A model generated the notes under the pieces. The model was not told the DNA's origin. It saw nothing but the letters and a program-made list of their open reading frames with translations, and searched no databases. From Azospirillum melinis (GTDB lineage Bacteria > Pseudomonadota > Alphaproteobacteria > Azospirillales > Azospirillaceae), in assembly GCF_013340935.1 (NCBI RefSeq), contig NZ_WHOS01000054.1, forward strand, positions 1 to 48,135: 48,135 nt of DNA, read 5' to 3'. Position numbers and translations under genes: made by a program. Positions 16,184-24,209 of the stretch are shown here, in pieces (positions within the stretch are counted from its first letter, which is position 1; each line of letters opens with the position of its first letter).

Positions 16184-16247
16184 GGGGATATCTTTACCAG
16201 ACCGGCCGGGAAGTCAAAAAAGGTTGAGGATCAAAGGAGGACACTTC

Positions 16248-16553
16248 ATGAGCCGCCGCAACCGGCAAGCTTTCGACACGTTGAGCCGTGATCTGGTGCT
16301 GCGCGCCACCGACCGCATGGAAACCCTGCGATCGATGGTGGAACGCGCGGACAGTGACCGGCGGGAGACGTGGGAACGCACGCTCGACCGTCTCCGCGGC
16401 CTGAACAATCGCGCCATCGCCCGCATCGAGGCCGCCCATCTGGCCGACGACGACGCATGGCCCTTCGCCCGTGCCCAGGCCGATCAGGCGATGATGGACC
16501 TGATGCGCGCGCTCGACGATTTCGATGGCCATCTGCGCCTGATCGCCGCCTGA
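16248..16553 (+). CDS. Hypothetical small helical protein
   Basis: This 101-residue protein has a near-ideal ribosome binding site (AAAGGAGG, 7 bases before the ATG), so it is very likely translated. It is rich in Arg, Asp and Ala and predicted fully alpha-helical (TLSRDLVLRATDRMETLRSM, ARIEAAHLADDDAWPFARAQ), without membrane segments or Cys. I do not recognise a family. It is alone, ahead of a strong terminator at 16593. A small cytosolic coiled-coil or regulatory protein is all the sequence suggests. Confidence 0.7.
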   Translation: MSRRNRQAFDTLSRDLVLRATDRMETLRSMVERADSDRRETWERTLDRLRGLNNRAIARIEAAHLADDDAWPFARAQADQAMMDLMRALDDFDGHLRLIAA

Positions 16554-16592
16554 CATCGCCGTCTGACCGGGCTGCGAACGGCCCCAAATGAA

Positions 16593-16623
16593 AAGGCCCT
16601 CTCCCGCGGGAGAGGGCCTTTCT
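16593..16623. terminator. Strong bidirectional intrinsic terminator
   Basis: A 28-base perfect palindrome (16593-16620), with arm AAGGCCCTCTCCC and centre GC, is flanked by A4 on the left and TTTCT on the right. It lies between the converging 101-aa gene (+) and era (-) and can serve both. Confidence 0.9.
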
Positions 16624-16645
16624 CATGGGGCAGGACGCCCCAACG

Positions 16646-17803
16646 TCAGGACGCCCCGAAATCGAGGCCCCAGGCCGAGTAGCGCTCCGGATCGTCGACC
16701 CAGCCTTCGCGCACCTTCACGAACAGGATCAGGTGGACGCGGCGTTCCAGCATATGGGTCAGCTCGGACCGCGCGGCGGACCCCAGCGCCTTGATCCGCT
16801 GGCCGCCCTTGCCCAGCACGATGGCCTTCTGGCTTTCGCGCTGCACGAAGATGACCTGCGAGATCTTGACGGAGCCGTCCTCGAACTCCTCCCACACCTC
16901 GGTCTCGACCGTGGCGGAATAGGGAAGCTCCTGGTGAAGCTGGAGGAACAGCTTCTCGCGGGTGATTTCTGCCGCCAGCAGGCGCATCGGCATGTCGGAG
17001 ATCTGGTCTTCCGGGAAATGCCACGGCCCGTCCGGCAGACGGTCGGCCAGGAACTGCTTCAGATGGGCGACGCCGTCCTCGGTGAAGGCCGACACCATGA
17101 AGATGTCGGAGAAGATGCCCTCCTGCCGGAAGGCGTCGGCGATGCCCAGCAGGACATCGCGCTTCACCAGATCGATCTTGTTCAGGATCAGGATCGCTTC
17201 GCGCCCCTGCTCCTTCAGCCGGGCGACGATGCTGCGGGTGTCCTCGTCGATGGAGCGGCGCGACACGTCGTACAGCACGCCGATCACGTCGGCGTCCTCC
17301 GCCCCCTGCCAGGCCGCCGCCACCATGGCGCGGTCCAGCCGGCGCTTCGGCTTGAAGATGCCGGGGGTGTCGACGAAGATCATCTGGGCATCGCCCTGGA
17401 TGGTGATGCCGAGCACGCGGGTGCGGGTGGTCTGCACCTTCGGGCTGACGATCGACACCTTGCTGCCGATCATCGCGTTCAGCAGCGTCGACTTGCCGGC
17501 GTTCGGCGCGCCGACAAGGGCGATGAAGCCGCAGCGCGGATGGTCCGGCATCGTCGGCAGAGGGGGCAGGACGGAGATGGGCTGCCCGCGCGGGGCGTCC
17601 TCATCATCCTCGTAATCGTCGTCCTCGTATTCGCCGTCCTCGTCCTCGAAGTCGCCCTCCTCGGCGTCCTCTGCGGCGTCCTCACCCTCAAGGTCGGCGT
17701 CCTCGAGCGCCTCGTCGTCCGGCACGGGCTCCGGAGTCGGCTCCGCAGCTTCGGAACCGGGCTGGATCTTCGTCTTGTCGATGTCGTCGCGACCGTCAGT
17801 CAT
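16646..17803 (-). CDS. era: GTPase Era with acidic N-terminal extension
   Basis: Era is the essential GTPase that checks 16S rRNA 3'-end maturation and 30S assembly. All motifs are present: G1 GAPNAGKS (residues 98-105), the TTRTRVLGI switch, G3 DTPG, G4 NKID, the SAFTEDG G5 region, and a C-terminal KH domain with IVLGKGGQRIKALG. The ATG at 17803 has GGGAG 9 bases upstream and gives 385 residues, against about 300 in most Era proteins. The excess is an N-terminal tail of about 88 residues, of which residues 27-70 are mostly Asp/Glu. The gene overlaps the end of rnc by 8 bases, the classic rnc-era pairing. recO, often next, is absent. Confidence 0.96.
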   Translation of the reverse strand: MTDGRDDIDKTKIQPGSEAAEPTPEPVPDDEALEDADLEGEDAAEDAEEGDFEDEDGEYEDDDYEDDEDAPRGQPISVLPPLPTMPDHPRCGFIALVGAPNAGKSTLLNAMIGSKVSIVSPKVQTTRTRVLGITIQGDAQMIFVDTPGIFKPKRRLDRAMVAAAWQGAEDADVIGVLYDVSRRSIDEDTRSIVARLKEQGREAILILNKIDLVKRDVLLGIADAFRQEGIFSDIFMVSAFTEDGVAHLKQFLADRLPDGPWHFPEDQISDMPMRLLAAEITREKLFLQLHQELPYSATVETEVWEEFEDGSVKISQVIFVQRESQKAIVLGKGGQRIKALGSAARSELTHMLERRVHLILFVKVREGWVDDPERYSAWGLDFGAS

Positions 17804-18581
17804 CGACTTGCACTCCCACCTGGCGCAGCAATGCGCTGGCCGCCTTCTTTTCCGCGATGCGCTTGGAGGAACCGGAGCCGGAGACCGGATCCATGCCCTC
17901 GACATGCACCGCAACCACGAACAGCGGCTCGTGCGCCGGGCCGCTGCGTTCGATCAGTTCATAGCGGGGCAGCGGTTTGCCGCGCCCCTGCGCCCATTCC
18001 TGCAACGTCGTCTTGCTGTCCAGCGGCGGCGGCGTCGCCTTGTCGATCTCGCCGGCCAGCGCCTGCCGGACGAAGCGCGTCACCGGCTCCAGCCCGCCAT
18101 CGAGATACATGGCGCCCAGCACCGCCTCGCAGGCGTCGCCCAGGATGGTGCGGTTCTCCCGCCCGCCGCTCTGCGCTTCCGCCGGCGACAGGCGCAGATA
18201 GGCGCCCAGCCCGATGGCGTCGGCGACGCGGCCCAGCGATTCCCGGCGCACCAGCGCGGCGTGCCGCTTGGCCAGCGCACCCTCGCGCTCGTTCGGATAG
18301 CGTTCCAGCAGCCATTGCGCGACGACCAGCCCGACGACGCGGTCGCCCAGGAACTCCAGCCGCTCATAGGCGATGCCCGGCCCCTTGTGCCCCTTGCGGC
18401 CGGTCCGCTCCAGCCCCATCAGGCTGGGGTGGGTGACGGCATCGTGCAGGAGCGACGGGTCGGAAAACTCATAACCCAGCGCCTGCGCAAGGCTGGCGAC
18501 GTCCGCGGACCGGGCGGCGCCATCGGGCTGGATGTCGGAGCCGGCGCCCGGATCGGCGGGCGCCTTGGTGACGGTGGACAC
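17796..18581 (-). CDS. rnc: Ribonuclease III
   Basis: This 261-residue double-strand-specific RNase processes rRNA precursors and regulates mRNAs. The catalytic signature ERLEFLGDRVVG is at residues 73-84, with a second acidic site GDACEAVLGAMYLDGG. A C-terminal dsRNA-binding domain spans about residues 187-258 (SKTTLQEWAQGRG, ending SSKRIAEKKAASALL). The GTG start follows the lepB stop directly (TAAGTG), and the 3' end overlaps era. An N-terminal tail of about 25 residues precedes the first helix. Order lepB-rnc-era is conserved in many proteobacteria. Confidence 0.97.
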   Translation of the reverse strand: MSTVTKAPADPGAGSDIQPDGAARSADVASLAQALGYEFSDPSLLHDAVTHPSLMGLERTGRKGHKGPGIAYERLEFLGDRVVGLVVAQWLLERYPNEREGALAKRHAALVRRESLGRVADAIGLGAYLRLSPAEAQSGGRENRTILGDACEAVLGAMYLDGGLEPVTRFVRQALAGEIDKATPPPLDSKTTLQEWAQGRGKPLPRYELIERSGPAHEPLFVVAVHVEGMDPVSGSGSSKRIAEKKAASALLRQVGVQVDD

Positions 18582-19349
18582 TTACCGGACTCCGTTGAAC
18601 AGACGGCTGAAGCGCAGGTCGACCGGCCAGCGCCAGATTTCGTAGAACCGCGTGCCCTCGTCGAGCGAGAAGAACAGGAATTCGGCGCGGCCGACCATGT
18701 TTTCGATGGGGACGAACCCGACCTGCGACGGCACGCGGCTGTCGAGCGAGTTGTCGCGGTTGTCGCCCATCATGAAGAGATGGCCGGGCGGCACCTTGAA
18801 CACCGGCGTGTTGTCGAGCGGACCGTTGTCCGATTCCTCGATGATGCGGTGGGTGCGGCCGTTGGGCAGCGTTTCGATGAACTGCGCCGTGCGGATGCTG
18901 CGGCCCAGCGAGTCCGTGGTCACGTAATCCTCGATCCGCTCCCGCTTCACCGGCTGGCCGTTGATGTGCAGGATACCGCCGATCATCTGGACGGTGTCGC
19001 CCGGCAGGCCGATCACCCGCTTGATGTAGTCGGTCTTGTTGTCGCGCGGCAGCTTGAACACCGCCACATCGCCCCGCTCCGGCTCGGAGCCGAGGATGCG
19101 GCCCTCGAACAGCGGCAGGCCGAAGCCGACGGTGTATTTGCTGTAGCCGTAGCTGAACTTCGACACGAACAGGTAATCGCCGATCAGCAGCGTCGGGATC
19201 ATCGACCCCGACGGGATGTTGAACGGCTCGAAGGCGAAGGTCCGCACGCCGAAGGCGATCAGCACGGCGAAGATCACCGTCTTGACGGTTTCGGCGAACC
19301 CGGATTCCTTGGCTTTGGCGGTGGGCGCCGTTTCTTTCTGAAAGGTCAT
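18582..19349 (-). CDS. lepB: Signal peptidase I
   Basis: This 255-residue inner-membrane endopeptidase removes signal peptides from Sec and Tat substrates. It has one N-terminal membrane helix (VKTVIFAVLIAFGVRTFAF), the nucleophile motif IPSGSMIPTL (Ser49), the general-base Lys108 in YIKRVIGLPGD, and the GDNRDNSLDSR box. All catalytic residues are present. Its ATG overlaps the acpS stop (ATGA). The position between acpS and rnc is the usual alphaproteobacterial order. Confidence 0.97.
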   Translation of the reverse strand: MTFQKETAPTAKAKESGFAETVKTVIFAVLIAFGVRTFAFEPFNIPSGSMIPTLLIGDYLFVSKFSYGYSKYTVGFGLPLFEGRILGSEPERGDVAVFKLPRDNKTDYIKRVIGLPGDTVQMIGGILHINGQPVKRERIEDYVTTDSLGRSIRTAQFIETLPNGRTHRIIEESDNGPLDNTPVFKVPPGHLFMMGDNRDNSLDSRVPSQVGFVPIENMVGRAEFLFFSLDEGTRFYEIWRWPVDLRFSRLFNGVR

Positions 19350-19816
19350 TCTGGGGTCGCCGTTTCGGTGGGCGTTTCGGGCTGGATAGGCTCGGCGCTG
19401 ATGACGACGAACGCTTCCGCCATCGGGTATTCGTCGGTCAGCGTCACATGGATTTTCGCGCGCATGCCCGGCGGCGTTATCGCCTCCAGCCGGGCCAGCG
19501 CACCGCCGGTCAGCCGCATCGTCGGCTGGCCGGACGGCAGGTTGACCACCCCCATGTCGCGCCAGAACACCCCGTCGCGGAAACCGGTGCCCAGCGCCTT
19601 GGAACAGGCCTCCTTGGCGGCGAAACGCTTGGCGTAGGTGGAGGCCCGCGCGTTGTTCTTCGCGGCGGAGCCGGCGCGGCGTTCGGACTTGGCCTGCTCG
19701 ACATCGGTGAAGATGCGGTCGATGAAACGCTGTCCGAAGCGCTCCAGCGACTTCTCGACCCGCCGGATGTCGATCAGGTCGTTGCCGATGCCGAGGATGG
19801 TGCCGGACATCGTCAT
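19346..19816 (-). CDS. acpS: Holo-[acyl-carrier-protein] synthase
   Basis: AcpS transfers 4'-phosphopantetheine from CoA to acyl carrier protein. The N-terminal ILGIGNDLIDIRRVEKSLER contains the Mg2+-binding Asp, and RFAAKEACSKALGTG contains the conserved Glu. Length is about 155 residues, slightly longer than the typical 125-140 because of a Pro/Thr/Glu tail (PIQPETPTETATPE). I use the ATG at 19816, which overlaps the pdxJ stop (ATGA); another ATG two codons later is possible. pdxJ-acpS-lepB is a conserved cluster. Confidence 0.95.
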   Translation of the reverse strand: MTMSGTILGIGNDLIDIRRVEKSLERFGQRFIDRIFTDVEQAKSERRAGSAAKNNARASTYAKRFAAKEACSKALGTGFRDGVFWRDMGVVNLPSGQPTMRLTGGALARLEAITPPGMRAKIHVTLTDEYPMAEAFVVISAEPIQPETPTETATPE

Positions 19817-20562
19817 GCCCGCATTCCGGCGGCCCGCGCCCTGTCCATGGCCTTGCGCATGCGCGCGATGGAGTTGGTCAGGCCGACGAAGATCGCCTCG
19901 CCGATCAGGAAATGGCCGATGTTCAGCTCGACGATGGTCTGGATCGCCGCCACGGGGCCGACGGTGTCGTAGCTCAGGCCATGGCCGGCATGGCATTCCA
20001 GCCCGATCGCCTCGGCATGGGCGGCGGCGCGGACGATGCGCGCCAGTTCCGCCTCGCGCTCCGCCGGGCTGTGGGCATCGCAATAGGCGCCGGTGTGCAG
20101 TTCCACCACCGGGGCGCCGAGGCGCTTGGCGGCGTCGAGCTGCGCCGGTTCCGGATCGATGAACAGCGAGACGCGGATGCCGGCGGCACCCAGCTCGCCG
20201 ACCGGGCGGACCAGATGGTCGTACTGGCCGATCACGTCCAGCCCGCCTTCGGTCGTCACCTCGGTGCGCTTTTCCGGGACGAGACAGGCGGCGTGCGGCT
20301 TGTGGCGCAGGGCGATGCCCAGCATCTCGTCGGTCGCCGCCATCTCGAAGTTCAGCGGACGGTCGATCTCGGCCATCAGCCGCTCGATGTCGCGATCCAC
20401 GATGTGGCGGCGGTCCTCGCGCAGATGGGCGGTGATCCCGTCGGCCCCGGCCTCGATGGCCAGCTTCGCCGCACGCACCGGATCGGGATGCGCCCCGCCG
20501 CGTGCATTGCGGACGGTCGCCACATGGTCGATGTTCACGCCGAGGCGGAGAATACGGGACAT
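19813..20562 (-). CDS. pdxJ: Pyridoxine 5'-phosphate synthase
   Basis: PdxJ condenses 1-deoxyxylulose 5-phosphate with 3-amino-2-oxopropyl phosphate to form pyridoxine 5'-phosphate, in the cytosol. The 249-residue protein has the family start LRLGVNIDHVATVRNARGG, the HLREDRRHI block, the conserved VPEKRTEVTTEGG, LECHAGHGL and the C-terminal NIGHFLIGEAIF. Length is normal. PdxA, the enzyme supplying the upstream substrate, is also in this window at 24959. The ATG at 20562 is chosen over upstream in-frame codons because the family start follows it directly. Confidence 0.97.
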   Translation of the reverse strand: MSRILRLGVNIDHVATVRNARGGAHPDPVRAAKLAIEAGADGITAHLREDRRHIVDRDIERLMAEIDRPLNFEMAATDEMLGIALRHKPHAACLVPEKRTEVTTEGGLDVIGQYDHLVRPVGELGAAGIRVSLFIDPEPAQLDAAKRLGAPVVELHTGAYCDAHSPAEREAELARIVRAAAHAEAIGLECHAGHGLSYDTVGPVAAIQTIVELNIGHFLIGEAIFVGLTNSIARMRKAMDRARAAGMRA

Positions 20563-20740
20563 GCAAGGACTCCAAAGCGCCGCCGCCCGCCGGAACGGGC
20601 GGGGGCGATTCCGTCTATATAGCGGTGCGTCCGCCATCCGTCACGCCGAACCGACCGAGGCAATCGCGGATGACAGGGAATTTACCGTCCCGGCACCCGC
20701 CCGGCCGAATGGCCGGATCGGCGATCCCGGCGGATTTTCC

Positions 20741-21121
20741 TCATTTCGACCTGTGGATCAGGCCGTTCATGTAGTCGTTCAGATCGCGGAAATCCTTGAC
20801 GGTCCAGGCGTGCGGCGGGAGCCGGTAGCCGTTTTCCTTCAGTGTCTTCGGGATCAGGTCCCCGTTTGGCCGCAGTATGATCGACGACACGATGACGCCG
20901 GGATAGTCCGCCAAGCGCTTCCGGAAGGCCGGCGTCGTCAGATCGGGAGTCGGAGGGGTGCTCTTGTGCGCCAGCGGGCCCGAGCCCTTCGCATCCGCCC
21001 CGTGGCACATGGCGCATCTCTCCACGAACAACTTTTCCCCATTGTCCGCGCGGGCACCATGAAGGGACGTCAGGCATAAGGCAGCAACCGAAACCGGCAG
21101 GAGCAGCTTACCGAGCCGCAT
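20741..21121 (-). CDS. Exported c-type cytochrome with unusual distal ligand region
   Basis: The 126-residue protein has a signal peptide (LLLPVSVAALCLTSLHGARA) and one haem-attachment motif CAMCH (Cys36, Cys39, His40) in the family context GEKLFVERCAMCHGADAKGSGPL. It is a periplasmic class I-type monohaem cytochrome. In place of the usual MP-containing distal segment it has YRLPPHAW, so the axial Met is not obvious; Met118 or His104 are candidates. The ATG at 21121 has GGGAG 8 bases upstream. It lies between spoT and pdxJ, an unusual insertion in that conserved order. The redox partner is unknown. Confidence 0.88.
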   Translation of the reverse strand: MRLGKLLLPVSVAALCLTSLHGARADNGEKLFVERCAMCHGADAKGSGPLAHKSTPPTPDLTTPAFRKRLADYPGVIVSSIILRPNGDLIPKTLKENGYRLPPHAWTVKDFRDLNDYMNGLIHRSK

Positions 21122-21193
21122 GTCCTGTTCTCCCATCGCGCACCTTCATGGTGCGTCTTTGTGTTGCGAAGCTATTCCGTGCCGGCGGGAGCG

Positions 21194-23353
21194 TCACCGC
21201 CCCCGCGCCCGCTCCACCGAATGGATGGCCGGGGTGGCGCGCAGGGCGGCCATGATGTTGGTCAGGTGCTTGGCATCCTTCACGTCGATGTCGATCAGCA
21301 GCTCGAAATAATCGGTGCTGCGGTTCGTGATCTTCTGATGGATGACGTTGCCCTGGTTCTTGCCGATCACCGTGAACAGCGTGCCGAGCGAGCCCTGTTC
21401 GTTGGCGATGACGACGCTGATGCGGCCGACATGCTCCTCCGGCGAATCCGGGCCGGTCTCCCACGACACGTCGATCCAGCGTTCCGGCGATTCATGGAAG
21501 CTTTCCAGCGTCTCGCAGTCGATGGTGTGGATCGTCACACCCTTGCCGGTGGTGACGATGCCGACGATGCGGTCACCCGGCAGCGGGTGGCAGCAGCGGG
21601 CGTAATGGACAGCCATGCCCGGGATCAGCCCGCGGATCGGCAGCGCCGATTCCTTGCGGGCCTTGGCCTTGGGCTTCGGCACGCTCTCTTCCAGCTCGCG
21701 GACGGCGGGAGCGGTCTGGGCCTTGTGGCCGGGGAAGACGGCGTGGAAGACTTCGCGGACCGAATGCAGGCCGGAGCCGACACCGGCCATCAGATCGTCC
21801 ACCGTCGGCTGCTGGAAGATCTTGGTGGCGGCTTCCAGCGCCTTTTCGGTGAACTCGTAGCCTTCCGACTTGAACTGCCGCATCAGCATGCCGCGGCCCA
21901 GTTCCATATACTGGGCGCGCTGCTGGGTGCGCAGGAACTTGCGGATGCGGGCGCGCGCCTTGCCGGTGACGACGAAGCGTTCCCAGCCCGGAACCGGCGT
22001 CTGCGCCTTGGAGGTGACGATATCGACCTGATCGCCGTTCTGCAGCTGGGTGCGCAGCGGCAGCATGCGGCCGTTGATCTTCGCGCCGACGCAATGGTCG
22101 CCGACCTGCGAGTGGACGGCATAGGCGAAGTCGACCGGCGTCGCCCCGCGCGGCAGTGCGATCAGGTCGCCCTTCGGCGTGAAGCAGAACACCTGGTCCT
22201 GGAACAGCTCCAGCTTGGTGTGCTCCAGGAACTCTTCCGGCTTCTGCGCATGCTCCAGGATGTCCAGCAGCTCGCGCAGCCAGCGGTACTCGCCGCCGTT
22301 CGGGCGCGGCTGGTGGTCCTGCTTGTAGGCCCAGTGGGCGGCCACGCCCAGCTCGGCGATTTCGTGCATGTCCTGGGTGCGGATCTGCACCTCGATCCGG
22401 TTGCGGCCGGGACCGATCACGCCGGTGTGCAGGCTGCGGTAGCCGTTGGGCTTGGGCGTGGAGATGTAGTCCTTGAAGCGCCCGGGCACGACTGGATAAT
22501 GGGCGTGCACGATGCCCAGCGCCTGATAGCATTCACCGACCGAGCCGACCGTGATGCGGAAGGCCATGATGTCGGACAGCTGCTCGAAGCTGACATTCTT
22601 GCGCTGCAGCTTGCGCCAGATCGAATAGGCCGACTTCTCGCGCCCCGACACCGACACGTCGGGCAGCCCTTCGGAGGCCAACAGCTCGCGCAGTTCGGTG
22701 ATGATGGTCTGGACGCGGTTTTCGCCCTCGCTGCGCAGGCGGGCCAGCTGGGCCAGAATGCTGTCGCGCGCGTCGGGGTTCAGTTCGGCGAAGGCAAGAT
22801 CGTCCAGCTCGTCCTTGATCTTGTGCATGCCGATGCGTTCGGCCAAGGGCGAGTAGATCTCGATGGTTTCGCGGGCGATGCGGCGGCGCTTTTCCGGCTT
22901 CTTCAGGTGGAACAGCGTGCGCATGTTGTGAAGCCGGTCGGCCAGCTTCACCAGAAGGACGCGGATGTCCTCCGACATGGCGATGACCAGCTTGCGGAAA
23001 TTCTCCGCCTGCTTGGCCTGCTCGCTGTTCAGTTCCAGCCGCGACAGCTTGGTGACGCCGTCGACCAGACGCGCGATTTCCTTGCCGAAAACCCGCTCGA
23101 TGTCTTCGAGCGTGGCGACGGTGTCCTCCACCGTGTCGTGAAGCAGCGCCGTGGCGATGGTGCCGGCGTCCAGCTTCATCTGGGTGAGGATGCCGGCGAC
23201 CTCCAGCGGGTGGAGGAAGTAGGGATCGCCGGACGCACGCGTCTGCGACCCGTGCGCCTTCATCGAGAAGACGTAGGCGCGGTTGAGGAGATCCTCGTCG
23301 GCGGAGGGATCATACGCCTTGACGCGCTCGACAAGCTCGTACTGCCGGATCAT
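21194..23353 (-). CDS. spoT: Bifunctional (p)ppGpp synthetase/hydrolase (RelA/SpoT, Rsh)
   Basis: This 719-residue protein makes and degrades the stringent-response alarmone. The HD hydrolase domain is intact, with HD at residues 72-73 in LLHDTVEDT. The synthetase domain follows (KDYISTPKPNGYRSLHTGVI). A TGS domain (VFCFTPKGDLIALPRGATPVD) and a C-terminal ACT domain (RISVVIANEQGSLGTLFTVI) complete the long RSH plan. Both activities should be present, as in the single RSH of most alphaproteobacteria. Its ATG is 154 bases downstream of rpoZ, the common pairing. Confidence 0.97.
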   Translation of the reverse strand: MIRQYELVERVKAYDPSADEDLLNRAYVFSMKAHGSQTRASGDPYFLHPLEVAGILTQMKLDAGTIATALLHDTVEDTVATLEDIERVFGKEIARLVDGVTKLSRLELNSEQAKQAENFRKLVIAMSEDIRVLLVKLADRLHNMRTLFHLKKPEKRRRIARETIEIYSPLAERIGMHKIKDELDDLAFAELNPDARDSILAQLARLRSEGENRVQTIITELRELLASEGLPDVSVSGREKSAYSIWRKLQRKNVSFEQLSDIMAFRITVGSVGECYQALGIVHAHYPVVPGRFKDYISTPKPNGYRSLHTGVIGPGRNRIEVQIRTQDMHEIAELGVAAHWAYKQDHQPRPNGGEYRWLRELLDILEHAQKPEEFLEHTKLELFQDQVFCFTPKGDLIALPRGATPVDFAYAVHSQVGDHCVGAKINGRMLPLRTQLQNGDQVDIVTSKAQTPVPGWERFVVTGKARARIRKFLRTQQRAQYMELGRGMLMRQFKSEGYEFTEKALEAATKIFQQPTVDDLMAGVGSGLHSVREVFHAVFPGHKAQTAPAVRELEESVPKPKAKARKESALPIRGLIPGMAVHYARCCHPLPGDRIVGIVTTGKGVTIHTIDCETLESFHESPERWIDVSWETGPDSPEEHVGRISVVIANEQGSLGTLFTVIGKNQGNVIHQKITNRSTDYFELLIDIDVKDAKHLTNIMAALRATPAIHSVERARGR

Positions 23354-23426
23354 GCGGCCCGACCCGGCGCACGCGGCGCCTCAAATGTGTTTGTGACGTT
23401 TCTCAGGGCGGTCCTGTACGAACCGA

Positions 23427-23454
23427 AGGAGAGCTGGACGCTCTCCTGTTTTTT
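23427..23454 (+). terminator. Plus-strand intrinsic terminator between rpoZ and spoT
   Basis: AGGAGAGC-TGGAC-GCTCTCCT is followed on the plus strand by GTTTTTTG, a textbook terminator facing against the flanking minus-strand genes. On the minus strand there is no T-run. It may end antisense transcription or a small plus-strand RNA. Confidence 0.75.
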
Positions 23455-23507
23455 GTTCGGCGAGGGGGCGTTGCACCCCCTCCTGGTCCTGCGGTCGTTG
23501 TCCAGAA

Positions 23508-23942
23508 TCAGAGGTCTCCGTCGGGATCCTCGGTCATGGCGAAACCGGCGCCCGGCTCCGCATCCATGTCGGCGGCGACGTCGTCATCCTCGGTCAACTC
23601 TTCGCCGTCGCTCTCGCTCATGCCGTCTTCGTCGCCCAGCGAGTTGTTGCCGCGGGCGGCCCAATCATTCTCGCCGGCCATCAGCTCAACGATCTCTTCC
23701 TCGGGCTCGTCCGGTTCGACATGCTTCTGGTGGCCCTTGATCAGGGCGTTCTTCAGATACTCCAGCGACACCGTCTCGTCCGCGATCTCGCGGAGCGCCA
23801 CGACCGGATTCTTGTCGTTGTCGCGGTCGATCGACAGCGGGGCGCCGCTCGCGACTTCGCGGGCGCGCTGGGCAGCCATCATGACCAGCTCGAAACGGTT
23901 CGGAACCTTCAGGACGCAATCTTCAACGGTAACGCGGGCCAT
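23508..23942 (-). CDS. rpoZ: RNA polymerase omega subunit with acidic tail
   Basis: The N-terminal 70 residues are omega: MARVTVEDCVLKVPNRFELV, MMAAQRAREVASGAP and NPVVALREIADETVS. Omega helps fold and retain the beta' subunit. The protein is 144 residues, against about 90 in E. coli; the extra C-terminal half is Asp/Glu-rich (EPEEEIVELMAG, DGEELTEDDDVAADMDAEPG). CGGAG lies 11 bases before the ATG, and a promoter is visible at 23977-24005. spoT follows on the same strand. Confidence 0.96.
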   Translation of the reverse strand: MARVTVEDCVLKVPNRFELVMMAAQRAREVASGAPLSIDRDNDKNPVVALREIADETVSLEYLKNALIKGHQKHVEPDEPEEEIVELMAGENDWAARGNNSLGDEDGMSESDGEELTEDDDVAADMDAEPGAGFAMTEDPDGDL

Positions 23943-23976
23943 GCCAGACGAACTCCGGATTCATAGGAGGCTCTAG

Positions 23977-24005
23977 ACTATATGGATGTGGCCCGATAGG
24001 TGCAA
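23977..24005 (-). promoter_or_regulatory. Likely sigma-70-type promoter of rpoZ
   Basis: On the minus strand TTGCAC (24005-24000) and TATAGT (23982-23977) are separated by exactly 17 bases. The -10 matches the consensus at five of six positions; the -35 keeps the important TTG. It lies 35 bases upstream of the rpoZ ATG. Confidence 0.6.
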
Positions 24006-24142
24006 GCGCGAACGACAGCGCTGCTGCATTGCGTCGGGGGAACACCCCCGTCCAAGCTCAATATCCATCCTGCCTGAGGCCTGAAAATAGAAGGCAATCC
24101 CTGCCTCTTGTATGTTTGCCCACAATACACTAGATTTCAAAA

Positions 24143-24172
24143 TTGGAACGCGAGCTTTTGCGCATGTTCCAA
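24143..24172. repeat. Inverted repeat in the leader of the NYN-domain gene
   Basis: TTGGAAC (24143-24149) and GTTCCAA (24166-24172) bracket an inner GCG/CGC pair, in an AT-richer stretch 38 bases before the start of the NYN gene. It could be an operator or an mRNA hairpin; no known regulator was matched. Confidence 0.35.
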
Positions 24173-24209
24173 TACATTTTCAACAAGCAGCGATGGAAGG
24201 ATCCAGGCA

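Larger units (their letters stand above)
15753..16247. other. Intergenic region between bfd and the 101-aa gene
   Basis: A 495-base gap, less GC-rich than its surroundings in places (for example 15910-15960). It contains a doubtful minus-strand frame at 15938-16183 and a terminator-like hairpin at 15955-15986. No tRNA or other RNA gene was recognised. Confidence 0.5.

Noticed and set aside
21161..23740. Long plus-strand open frame opposite spoT
   Set aside because: Antisense shadow of a well-supported RSH protein; no start signal or domain.
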